A stretch of 64,000 nucleotides of DNA from Microcebus murinus (Eukaryota > Chordata > Mammalia > Primates > Cheirogaleidae). The translations under genes were made by a program, and so were the position numbers. Location of the stretch: positions 104,334,014-104,398,013 of the forward strand of contig NC_134136.1 in the NCBI RefSeq assembly GCF_040939455.1, read 5' to 3'. The notes beneath the pieces are model-generated. The model worked only from the letters and a program-made list of their open reading frames with translations, searched no databases and had not been told where the DNA came from. Below, in pieces: positions 24,791 to 38,237 of the stretch; positions within the stretch are counted from its first letter, which is position 1; the number at the start of each line of letters is the position of its first letter.

Positions 24791-26149
24791 AAACCCTCTG
24801 CTAAAATAGGAGAAGGACAACAGTGCCCACTGCCCTACCTTGGATAATTTCAGGCATACCCAGATACTTTGTAGATTTTCCTCCTGAGAAGGAGTATAAC
24901 TTGGAATTCGAAAATTATTCGCTTCTCAGTTTTAAAGTAGGGGAAAAGGGAAATGACTTGGCCTAAAACACAGCATATGGTTATAAATGCTAGTGTTGTA
25001 TAGCCTCATCCAACACATCAATTCATAGAGAAGCACATTAAAGCAGTGTAATGTTCAAAACCAAGTTCCGCAGTAAGCATCTGCTGTAATAGAATGACTT
25101 ATTCCAGAAGGGAAGTTTCATTTCAGGAGAGCTTATCATGATATCAAATATGTTTTGAGTTAATGAAAACGCAGGAAGCACCAAGTTAATAGGGCAATTT
25201 TAAACCATAAAACCTAATTTAACTGCACTAAGAATGACAATATAATGCTCCACGCAAAAGGAAGTTTCACAACCTGATTGATCAAATGGAGAATTACTAG
25301 GATGAGGATGCTGCATGGCATCTCCTTTGAAGAAGCTAAGTTGACTAGGAGAGGCAGACTTCCTTAGAATATGATTATCTACTTCTTAATTAAACGCAGA
25401 ATGATTAAAAAGAGATTTTGCTTTACATGACCACAAAACAGCCTTGTTTGATAAAATTGTTATAAGACTCCAGACTCTCATCTCCACTTTGCTATTGGTT
25501 CCTTATGTTTGTTTTCAGAAATATTTAATTAGAGGTTCTTAAGGCTCTTGTTTATATATTTGTGTTTTTTAGTTGTTGTTAGCTATAAGATAAAGTTGGA
25601 ATATCAGGAGGAAGGAAGTTTATCTTCACAATAAAAATCTTTGAGTAATATTGAAACTATTCCTTCTGATATAGATAAACCTGTATTTTAACTGCTTAAT
25701 TTTAAATTTAATTATTTAGTTGAAAAATTAAAAGTTATGACTAATGAAACAGCTACTTGTTTCTCTTGGTTTATGTATGCTCTATAAAATATTAAAAACA
25801 GCTGTTTCATTATAATTTTCCTGAATTGAATCACCTTAAGGGCTTTCTTGAAATCATATTTGATCAATAGTTCTTTTATAACTTCCCCTATAAAACTTAC
25901 TTCTAAGTAGTATTTTCTTTACATATAAAAATTATTACTGTTTTGTGTTAAGAACTTTTCCTAGGTATCCTTAATTCATTAGAATGCCCATAATATGATT
26001 AGCAAAACCAATTAGGCCATTTACTAAACAGAGGATATTGGAAATATGCTACATGGCGAGCATTGCTTTACAAGTAGTCCAACTTTTTAATTTTGAAATT
26101 AGACTAAGAATATAATAAATTTAGAAAATGTGGCAGTTAAATTTAAGTT
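24791..26149. other. Unassigned AT-rich sequence
   Basis: No gene, RNA or confident repeat recognised. Confidence 0.4.
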
Positions 26150-26305
26150 TAAAATAATTACAGTAAGATAATACTATAATTTTAGTTCCTTGGTCACACT
26201 AGGCACATTTTCAGTGCTCAATAGCCACATTGGCTAGTGGCTACCATATTGAACAGTGAAGATACAGAACATGTCCACTATCACAAAAAGTGTTGTGCAG
26301 GTGGT
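26150..26305. mobile_element. hAT-Charlie fragment (MER58/MER33-like)
   Basis: Contains 'gctcaatagccacattggctagtggctaccatattgaacagtgaagatacagaacatg', the characteristic text of a nonautonomous hAT-Charlie family. The family name is uncertain. Confidence 0.6.
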
Positions 26306-26430
26306 GTTGTTTATGAGGATATAGGCTTGTTTATGAGGAAATACATTTTTAAAGAGCACTGTTCTCTGGGGAGTTATAACATAAATTGAAAATTCTATTG
26401 AATAAGGAAATATTATGCCACACATGGACT

Positions 26431-26560
26431 ATTTCTTTTTTTTATTTCAGAGTATTATGAGCGTACAAATGTTTTTGGTTACATGGAATGCTTTTGTAAT
26501 GCTTGAGTCAAGGTTAAAAGTATGCACAATTGACCTTCTAGAACAGGAGGCTTAAGTGCA
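26431..26560 (-). mobile_element. Strepsirrhine L1 3' end, second 3' UTR type, antisense
   Basis: Short T-rich start, then 'tttcagagtattatgagcgtacaaatgtttttggttacatggaatgc' and 'gcttgagtcaagg'. It parallels the L1 3' ends at 4813, 13367 and 14121 but with a distinct UTR sequence. Right border approximate. Confidence 0.7.
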
Positions 26561-29500
26561 CAACACATGCATTTCCTATCAGAGTTGGTTGCCTGAACAC
26601 ATTGGATATATTAGTTCCATAACTAGGTCACACAGGTTTTGAAGGCCATATATTCTGTTCTATTCAGCATCCCCACAGCACCAAGAAAGAGTGATGTACA
26701 TAAAGTGGACACTCAATGAATCTTTACTAAAAGCACTGAAGCAATTTAAAGCAATAAAAGGCTCCATAAATATTGATCTTGAACTTGAACAGTAGTTTGT
26801 GACTTCTAGCCAAATCTAGCACTCCACTATAGGGTCATTATGAACAATAGCAAGCCATGACTTCCCTCTGGGTCAGTTGCCTTATGGTAGAATCACATGA
26901 TGAAGTAAATCTTCAACAACCCCCTGAACTAGATGCTACCTACACCAACACAGAGTTCCTGCCCTCCATAATACCATCCTTATGCTTCATTCAGGACCAC
27001 CCAATCTGGACATAGACTGCCTCTTGAGGCCTCTCATGATTTAATTATCCAACTTAAATTATCATATAACTTCCTCCAATAAAAATTATACATCTTGAAT
27101 TCTATTTCTTTCCAGATTATAGGAGATTGATACACACACACATACACACACACACATTCACACATATACAGAAAAGCTGTGATGAAATTCCTCCTGCCAA
27201 ATTGGCATATAGTTTTGTTTCAAAATATTTGCAATGCATAAATTTCATAAAGTACTCTGACCTTCAATTTAAAATTTAATTCAGCAAAGATTACATTATT
27301 CAGAAAAAAATTCATCTTTGAATATTAGTTTAAAACTTAAAGAAACACTCACAAACAGCTTCATTCCTAGATTCAAGCAAGGCAGATATTTCCAAATATT
27401 TCTAATCTCTTCATGCTTGTTTAACCTCAAATATTGTACCTCCTTTCCCACTAGACTGCATGTATTTAAAAGGTACAGAGATTTGTTGGGGAAGAAGGCA
27501 AGATCAGAACTGTTGACACAACTTTGCTTTGAAAGTCTTCCCTTAATGCATCATATGTATTTTTGAGACAGATGTTTGGAGGACATGCTTTTTAGGGCAG
27601 AACCAGCACAAGTATAAAGCTATGCCTGGACAGCTGTTAAGACTTTCTATGCCATCTGCTTACAGGAATGTACACATGACCTTAAAATAGTTGCTGCTTT
27701 TGGAGGTCATTTTACTAGGATTGAGACTACACCCCCCACAACCCATAAGACTTAAAAAGAGATTTATCTCAGAAGGGCACTGTTGTCTCCAAGCATGATC
27801 TTCATTTTTATGAGCTGAGCTTAAAGTCCCTGACATTTAGAAATGACAATGTGTCAGTGTGAGGTTCTTTCGAATAATCCTTCTAAGTTTTATCAGCTTT
27901 GCAAAATGTTACTAAGTACCAGTATTCAGTTTATGAAATATTTTAACTATTGAGAATGTGATGTTGGCCAGAAAGGGTAAAGTCCTTAGCTAAGATTGAT
28001 CAAAGATAGTTCAGTAAGTGACTATTTTACAAGTGAGATAGTGGTGGTGTTCTTCAGAGGTTTTAGAGGGAGATAAAAACATTCCCTACTTGTAGTTTTA
28101 AGTGTTATACTCAATTTTATATTCTTTTAAAGTTTCTATGCCATAAAATATTTTAAAATTTCCATTTGAAATTAAGCAAAGGAAATGTTTAGGAAATCAT
28201 TCATAGTTATAAGAGATATAATTCAACTATTAAAAATGAATTTAATGACTTTTAATACATCTTAATATTAAACCTTTATATGATCATGAATAACACTTGG
28301 GAATTTTAGGAATAAATATCCAAAGAATGTGCCTTCTCATGTGTGTATGGATGTGTATGTCTGTGTTTGATTTGGTGGGGGCTATTGGCCAAAGGTTGGT
28401 CCTATTCATCTGAACAGCTTTCTCAATATGTGCATCGTTGAAAGAAAATAGGCATGGGATTGTTTAGTAGCTAGCCTCTAGAAGACTTTTCAGAGAAAAA
28501 CTATGATAGTAAAACTGAAAATCAAAAAAACAAGCTTGAAGATATCCAAGCTTGATTTTTAGGTGAGAAAAAAATTTTTGATTTAATTTTTGAAATTATA
28601 ATAATAGTAATGGCAATAAAAGGGATAAATGCTTCTCAAATTATCTGAGGTGAAAGACCAGGGTTTTTTGGGTTTGGTTTGCTTTAATTTTCAATTTCTC
28701 AGGCCTAATATTTTGGTAAAATGCCATAAAAATAAATAACCAGAAACAATCATTTTGTAAAACAAAGCCATACAGAAAATACAAGCCAGGGTTTTAATTG
28801 TTTTCATTTAATGGATATTATCAAATTGCTATAAAATTTTCCAAATGCTTACTGAATTTCTATACTTCTTTTATTGTAAGACAACAAAAACAGTTTGTAA
28901 ATTGAATCTGCTCTGTGAACTTTTTAAAACAATTGCTCTACATCACTGTGTATTAAACTTCATGCATGAATGTATTCTCAGGGAGCTATGAGGTCTCTGG
29001 ATATAAAGTATTGTATACAAGCAAACACACATGTATATGAATGTTGTATTTTTATTTTGATGACCAAAAAGTACAGTCACATGATGTAAGTGCATGTGTT
29101 TGTGTTTACAATCAAGGTGGCAACAAGTAATATTACTTTAAATGTAAAGACAAGAGGAAGCTAAAGAATCTGATACTTTGAACAATCATCTCTATTACAT
29201 GGAAAAACTGGGCCTTGGATTCATGTGTTTTAATTCCTAATTTAATATGCTTTATTATACATTTAAGATGAATGCATACAAGAAAAGAATTGATTTATAT
29301 AAGTCTTTCATTTGGAAGCAAATTTTTTATCATTTTACAACATATGAGAAAAGAATGAAACCAAACCCTGATTGACCACTGTTTTTTAAATCATAATTTA
29401 TATAATATTTTCCCCTTTGTACACCACTTTTACTTGCATAATTACATATTTTAATGCTAAATCAGAAACCAATAATAGAATATTACTGAAATCCATATTG

Positions 29501-30341
29501 AACTATGAGTTTGGAGAGTCAGTTTCATTTTCTGGTTTGATCTGCTCACTATTATTTAGGGCCCTGAGGGGAGGGTCAGAGGAAGCACATTGAAAGTATT
29601 CAGGATATGAGCCATATTCTGAAGGTTTTTAAAATTTTTATTATGTTTATTGTGAGTTAAAAACTACAAACATAAAATGCAGAATAAGATCCTATGTATC
29701 AATGGGCCAACTTGTGTGTTTTGTAATTAAATATACTAGTTTAGAAAAGAGAAAGTTCAAGTTCATTATGGACTGGATTCATCAGTAATAGTCTCACCAA
29801 GTAGCTTGACCAAACTCCAGTATGAATTGTGTTTTCCTTTTTTATTAAAAAATAATTAAATACATATTATTATTGTTTGAACTATTCTTTAATGCTGAGC
29901 ATCTACACATTAATCATGATGGGAAAAATAAAATGAAATCTTTTGTGTGTCCTGCTAGCTTAGGAATAATGACTATGGCAATTAATTATTCCTTTAACCA
30001 TTGTAGTAAGCTGAACATTAGTTAAATAGCAAATCTTTTATTTGTAGATTTCAGTTTTCAACATTCCTACTTTTCATACAATGTCATTTTCCAAATGACG
30101 AAATATTACTTAGTGAAGGATTTGGGAACAGATGAAAGTTATTTAACATTCACTGCAGTATTGCACCATGACACATGCACTTCCATTTGTGCAATATGTC
30201 ACTCACCATTCTGCTTTGACAAAGGGAACATTAAACATTTTATCAGATGGAGAATTCCCGGGGTCACATTGGAGCAGATGAATTGGGACTGATATAACTA
30301 TTCCCAGCTTCCCATTAAAGTACTTACACACAAACATGTTT

Positions 30342-30342
<1 letters not shown>
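26561..30342. other. Unassigned AT-rich sequence
   Basis: No gene or RNA recognised. It includes a small CA-rich tract (27131-27170) and a short hairpin near 28530-28562 ('caagcttg...caagcttg'). Frames at 27318-27566 and 30095-30292 show no known domain. Confidence 0.4.

Positions 30343-30379
<37 letters not shown>
30343..30379 (+). repeat. (CA)n microsatellite
   Basis: About 18 uninterrupted CA units. Confidence 0.97.
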
Positions 30380-30380
<1 letters not shown>

Positions 30381-31189
30381 AGCTTAGAAACTATCTAGCC
30401 AAGATTACAATGCAAGGTGTTAAAAACACTGTTTGTTTGGGCATATGCCACCTGAATAAGTCTCTTCCCATTGGATAAATAGTCTATATTTAAATTTTGT
30501 AAATAATATCTATTAAAATTATTTTGTATTACTAGGAAAAGAAAATATTTCCTGAGGGCTCAGAGTAGCAACATATTTCTGAAAGTATGTTTCCACTTAA
30601 AAGAGGTGAAAAGTTTTGAAGACATTGTGATGTCCTCAAAAAAGAAGCAAGAAAACTTGATCATTGTTAATTAAAAACTGAGAGCCCTATAAAGCAATGT
30701 TAGAGAAGAAAGGCAGACATGCAAAAGAATTTGTCAAAATGAGAAAAGAATGCAAGGAAAATTAAATGCAACCAGTGATATAAAAACTGCATTTAAATGT
30801 ATCATAATCTGAAATAACAAAGAAAGCTCAACAAATTGTTTAAGAATAAATGAAGAAATGCCACCAGAGTATAAAGTAAAAGAAAAATATATATAAGAAT
30901 GAAAGAGTGATGGGGGGAGACAGAGAATAGAGATAAGCTAATACAGCTAATTCAGATGAGGAACCAGACAATGGGAGGGGACAATATATTTGAAATAAAC
31001 AATTACAAAGATGTAATAGGGATAAAGAAATACAAGTTTTTCTCTTGCACTGCACTTGCTCTTCATACCACACAATAGTACACACACCTCAATCAATGGA
31101 AAATTTGAAGATTCATGTAGAAAATTTCGACCTTGACTCAGAATGATAGGTGAAGACTTCAAATGGAAATATATATGTATTCTTCAATG

Positions 31190-32790
<1,601 letters not shown>

Positions 32791-32800
32791 ATAAGATCAG

Positions 32801-33366
32801 CAACAACAAAAATAAATAAATGGGACCTGATCAGACTAAAAAGCTTCTGCACAGCCAAAGAAACAGTCATGAGAGCAAACAGACAACCTACAGAATGGGG
32901 GAAAATTTTCGCATGCTACACATCTGATAAGGGGCTGATAACTAGAATCTATTTAGAACTCATGAAAATCAGCAAGAAAAAATCAAACAACCCTATCCAA
33001 AAGTGGGCAAAGGACATGAACAGAAACTTTTCAAAAGAAGACAGAATAAGGGCCAACAAACATATGAGAAAATGCTCAACATCTCTAATCATCAGGGAAA
33101 TGCAAATCAAAACTGCAATGAAATATCACTTATCTCCAGTAAGAATGGCCTTTATCAAAAAAATCCCCAAAACAATAAATGTTGGTGTGGATGTGGAGAG
33201 ATAGGAACACTCTTACACTGCTGGTGGGACTACAAACTAGTTCAACCTCTGTGGAAAGCGATATGGAGATAACTTAAAGTGATGCAAGTGGATCTACCAT
33301 TTGATCCAGCAATCCCACTACTGGGCATCTCCCAAAAGAACAAATGACACTCTACAAAAAGGGTCT
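32801..33366 (+). mobile_element. Young L1 ORF2 C-terminal fragment, truncated at both ends
   Basis: Sense L1 ORF2 from 'cagcaacaacaaaaataaataaatgggacc' to 'caaatgacactctacaaaaaggg'. The frame 32869-33204 (111 codons) and the overlapping frame 33003-33272 are remnants of the ORF2 C-terminal region in two frames, so a frameshift is present. It lacks the reverse transcriptase and endonuclease parts, and also the 3' UTR and poly(A). Close to the copy at 14979-15629 in sequence. Confidence 0.9.
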
Positions 33367-33650
33367 TAAACACAATCTTAATACAGCAGATCAAGGCAAC
33401 ATTGTATTAGGGTACATGTATTTAATAACACCAGTCTTTTTAAATTTGTAGAGGTGCAATAAAATCCAGCATGTTATTACTTTTCATCAGTATTCCACAT
33501 GAACTTGAAAAGCTTTTGTATTCTGAAATTCTTGAGTATGAAAGGTCAAGTGTGTTAATTGTATTTCTCACATCTTACATATTGTACTTTTTTTTTTTTT
33601 GCACATTTTACCTATCAGTTTGTAGGAAGAGTATTAAAAAGTTTCCAGTA

Positions 33651-33978
<328 letters not shown>

Positions 33979-34212
33979 ATATTTACTCTGCCTCCAAACA
34001 TTTAGTGAGTCAGGTAATCAGAACCTCTTCTTAGTAGGTTCTTAAGTAATACCTAATGTGAGGGTAACCTGACATAGAATGACACACTTACTAGCTTTTG
34101 TGAGATAGTCACAGTCATAACTGATAAACAGTTCTCATTGTATTATAATAATCACACATTTCAAATATTCAAACCAAATTTTTTCAATTTTCTTTGTTAG
34201 AAATCTAGTTCA
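33979..34212 (+). other. Spacer between two Alus, possibly transduced
   Basis: About 234 bp of non-repeat sequence from 'tatttactctgcctcc' to 'gttagaaatctagttca'. It lies inside the single target-site duplication that brackets both Alus, so it may have moved with them. Confidence 0.5.
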
Positions 34213-34543
34213 GGCCAGGTGCAGTGGCTCACGCCTGTAATCCTAGCACTCTGGGAGGCCGAGATGGGCGGATTGCTTGAGGTCAGGAGTTCAAAATCAG
34301 CCTGAGCAAGAGCGAGACCCCGTCTCTACTATAAAGAAATTAATTGGCTAACTAAAAATACATAGAAAAAATTAGCCAGGCATGGTAGCGCATGCCTGTA
34401 GTCCCAGCTACTCGGGAGGCTGAGGCAGGAGGATCGCTTGAGCCCAGGAGTTTGAGGTTGCTGTGAGCTAGGCTGACACCATGGCACTCACTCTAGCCTG
34501 GGCAACAAAGCGAGACTCTGTCTCAAAAAAAAAAAAAAAAAAA
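34213..34543 (+). mobile_element. Alu SINE, lemur type, sense (second of a composite pair)
   Basis: Starts 'ggccaggtgcagtggctcacgcc' and ends in an A run of about 19. It has no duplication of its own left flank ('aaatctagttca') on the right. The right flank 'gtttccagta' instead matches the left flank of the Alu at 33651. Confidence 0.97.
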
Positions 34544-34859
34544 GTTTCCAGTAAACTAGTCAATTTGTATATTATATATTTTGACATTTATATTGTGTTC
34601 TTAAATGCATAATTATATTATGCATTTAATATATATCTCAATATATATCTTCAGTATATATATTCAGTACATCTTTCTGGTAAAGAGAAACTCTTACTAT
34701 TACATGGTAGTCCTCCCAATCTCTAATAATACTTATTCTCTACAGTCTATTTCATGTGTTATTAATATAATTAGGCTGGCTTTGTTTGTATTTGCCTTGT
34801 GTAAATATTTTATATAGTCTCCCATATAAGCTTTAGTTAAATATGCTTCTTATAAATCC

Positions 34860-36057
34860 ATTTAGTTAGATTAGAATTCTTTTGTTCTTATATGACAATC
34901 TTTATCTTTTAACTGGAATGTTTAGTTCATTTTTAATTGTAATGACTGGTGTTTGGAATTATGTCTATCAGATTCTTTGCCTTCTATTTCCCTGACTTTT
35001 TAAATGTGTCATTTTCTCTGATTCCTTGCCTTCTTTCACATTGATTGAGTTTGGAAGTTTTATATTTGATCCCTGTTCTTTTCATGATACTGTAGAAAAT
35101 TTGCGTACATGCTTAACTTATGAAAATCTACTTTATATCTTTACTCTCCTTCAGAACAATGTAAAAACTTAGGAGATTTTATTTCTGCTGCTCTGTATTT
35201 CAGTTATTTTTTTAATTCACAAAGGGGACCTTATTATTCCTTTATGCAGTCAATATATGTGTAGAGACTCACTAGAATGTAAGCCCCGTGAGGGCAGGAA
35301 GTTTTTGTGGTGGTGGTTTTTCAATGTTATGCCCTAAACACTTAAAACAGAGCCTACACACAGTCATTGATCATAAGTAATTATTAAGTAGGTTGATTAA
35401 GTATACCCAAGTAGTTAGCGATTTTTTCTCATAATATCTTCCTTCATCCCCTTGTGATCATTTCCTTTCTGCTTAAAGAGTAATTCTTAATCATTTCCTT
35501 CAGTAAGTATCTATGGGTATCAAATACTCTCTGTTTGTTACCTGAAATGTCTGTATTTTCCTTTCATTCTTGAATGATACTTTGAAGGTGATGCAGTTAT
35601 AAATATTTTTCAGCAAAGTGAAGTATTGTTCCACAGAATTTTGTCTTCCATTGCTGCCGATAAGAACTTGGTTGTCAGTCTAATTGTTATTCTCTTGAAG
35701 GTACTGTCTTTTCTCTCTTGTTATTTTAACAGTTATCTCTTTGTGTTTAATTTCATATGATTTCATTATATATACATAGCAGCAGATTTCCTTTATTTAT
35801 CTTTTTTTGAGATGTATTAGTATTCATGATTATGGGAATTGATGTCTTTCAGTAATTCTAGAAAATTCTCAACGATTGCCACTTCCAGTATTATGTCAGC
35901 CCCATTTTCTTTCTCCTCTTCTTCTAGAATTCCCCTTAGAAATAAGATATATTTTATTACTCTATCCTCTATATCTCAAACCCTATTTTATCTTTTCCAC
36001 CTTTTGATTCTCTCCCACATTGTGGATAATATGTTTATATCACTAATTGCTTCATTT
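34860..36057 (-). mobile_element. Old L1/HAL1-type element, antisense, degraded
   Basis: Antisense L1/HAL1 ORF2 flavour: 'atcatttccttcagtaagtatctatgggt', 'ttccattgctgccgataagaacttggttgtcagtctaattgttattctcttgaagg', 'tttctttctcctcttcttctagaattcccc', 'ctatatctcaaaccctattttatcttttc', 'gattctctcccacattgtgg'. An L2 3' end sits inside it at about 35265-35400. Confidence 0.6.
35265..35400 (+). mobile_element. L2 3' end, sense
   Basis: 'gactcactagaatgtaagccccgtgagggcaggaag' followed by decayed 'acagagcctacacacagtcattgatcataagtaat'. This is the standard L2 3' terminus. Confidence 0.7.
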
Positions 36058-36067
36058 TAAATTTTTA

Positions 36068-36128
36068 TTATATTTTTTTAATTTCAGCATATTATGGGGG
36101 TACAAATTTTAAGAGTGCGTATAATGTG
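36068..36128 (-). mobile_element. Ultra-short L1 3' tail insertion, antisense
   Basis: Only about 61 bp: T-rich tail, 'tttcagcatattatgggggtacaaattt' and a few more bases. Flanked by perfect 10-bp duplications 'taaattttta' at 36058-36067 and 36129-36138. Confidence 0.8.
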
Positions 36129-36299
36129 TAAATTTTTAATGATTTAAATGTCCCAAAATGTGTTAGAATCTGCTGTTTGTATTTTCTACTGGTTCTCACA
36201 TATAGTGCCTATTTTCTTTCTATTCCTTCCTTGTTTTCTTTTTTCCTTGCTTCATTCCTTACTTCCTTTATTTCTGTGCTGCACAGTTAGGAAATGCAG

Positions 36300-37100
36300 T
36301 CTAACATATAATGACGAAAGAGATGGGTCAATGATTCTCTTGGTATATAGGATATGGGGGGGGGAGGGAAAGAGAGAAGTGAGGAAGAGGGTGAGATTAC
36401 CAAGGGGCACAAGAAAACTTTTGGAGATGATGTATATGTTCCTTATTTTGATTGTCATGATGATTTCACAGGTGTATACATACTTACATTAAAACTTACC
36501 AAATTATATACTTTATGCAGTTTATTGTATGTTAATTATAACTCAATAAAGTTTTCAAAAGTTGAATGCAGACAACCAAAATCTTGATAATTGTTACTCT
36601 ATATGATGAATTCAATTATAATTTTAGTTTCATTTTATCACTTTTCTACATGTTGGAAAAACATACCCTTTGACACAAGAATTTCACTTTTCAGAATCTA
36701 TTCTAAGCAAGTCATTAGATGAACAAAAAGATCATGTAGAAACATAAATTACAATGCTGCTGATAAGATAAATTTGTAAGTAACTTGAATGTTGCACCAA
36801 ATTTAGGTAGGTAGATTGTGAAATATATATAATGGAATATGAAGTAGAATCTTCTGGGAAGGACCTTATGATTTAAAGTTTAGTCAACAAAATAGTGCAA
36901 AACTTTTAATTGTTTACACTATGATAATAATTTCTTAAAGATTCAAAGAGAAAGAAAGAAGATAAACCAATAGAGTAATGACTTCTACTTTGGGAAAGTG
37001 AAATTGTGGATCATTTTTATTTTCTTCTTTATGCTTTTCTTCATATTCCAAATTCTCTCCCATGAATATGCATCATGTTTCTCATCAATTTTTTTAAAAA
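36300..37100 (+). mobile_element. Old L1M/HAL1 remnants, sense
   Basis: 36330-36560 is an L1ME-like 3' UTR ('ggagatgatg', 'gatgatttcacaggtgtatacata', 'gcagtttattgtatgttaattataactcaataaag'). 36640-37090 resembles a HAL1/L1 end ('acacaagaatttcacttttcagaatctattctaagcaag', 'atataatggaatatgaag', 'cttctttatgcttttctt'). The small frames in both directions at 36148-36587 are chance frames. Confidence 0.55.
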
Positions 37101-37862
37101 ATGACTAAAAAGAACTCTCCCAAATAATTTTCATTTTATCTTTCAACGAAATGGCTTTTAAAAGATTCCTCTCATAGAGGATTTCAAGCACGTCAAGAAA
37201 ATGGTTCAGAACTGCTGAGAGTCTTATGGTGAATGTGACAAGGTTATAGTCCAACTTTTGACACGTTCATCATTAACATTTTGCTGGTCCCTAGCCTGTC
37301 TGAATGGATGGAGATGAATTCATTAGACATGAGTAAATAAAAAAGTGATTTTCTCTCTAAATTAATATAATGACACACTTTTATGATGAATTTTCTAAAT
37401 CATTTCAGGTTATATCTTCCTCTCTGTGAGTTCAATTATCTTTGTCATAAAAAGCTTTTTCCATAGACAACCTTTACCCATTTTTCATAGCCTAATTTAA
37501 CTATAAAGCTGTTAACATCCCATTTTAAGCTGATGATAAATAGTCTTTTAACCGATTTGAAATTTTTGAAATTAGGTGGTATAATATTCATAAATATAAC
37601 CTTACCAATTGTGAGATAGAAAAAAACAAAACAAAACATAAATATGGCTTTAACCTTGAAACTTGACAGGTGTTTGGATAAGAAAGAGATGAGCCATTTC
37701 ATGTATTTAATTTCCTCTAGACTCCCAAATCTCTGTGTGTCACTGTTTTGATTAGTCCTTCTTAATACTTGTCTTCTACTAAACATGTGAAAAACATGTT
37801 TGCGATTGTGTCTCAATAATATTTTACTCAAGAGTTGCATAATCTCAGAAAGTTTCAATAAT
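37101..37862. other. Unassigned AT-rich sequence
   Basis: No gene recognised. The 149-codon minus-strand frame (37445-37894) begins inside the following Alu and shows no domain I know. Confidence 0.35.
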
Positions 37863-37874
37863 AAAGAAAATTCA

Positions 37875-38230
<356 letters not shown>

Positions 38231-38237
38231 AAATTCA

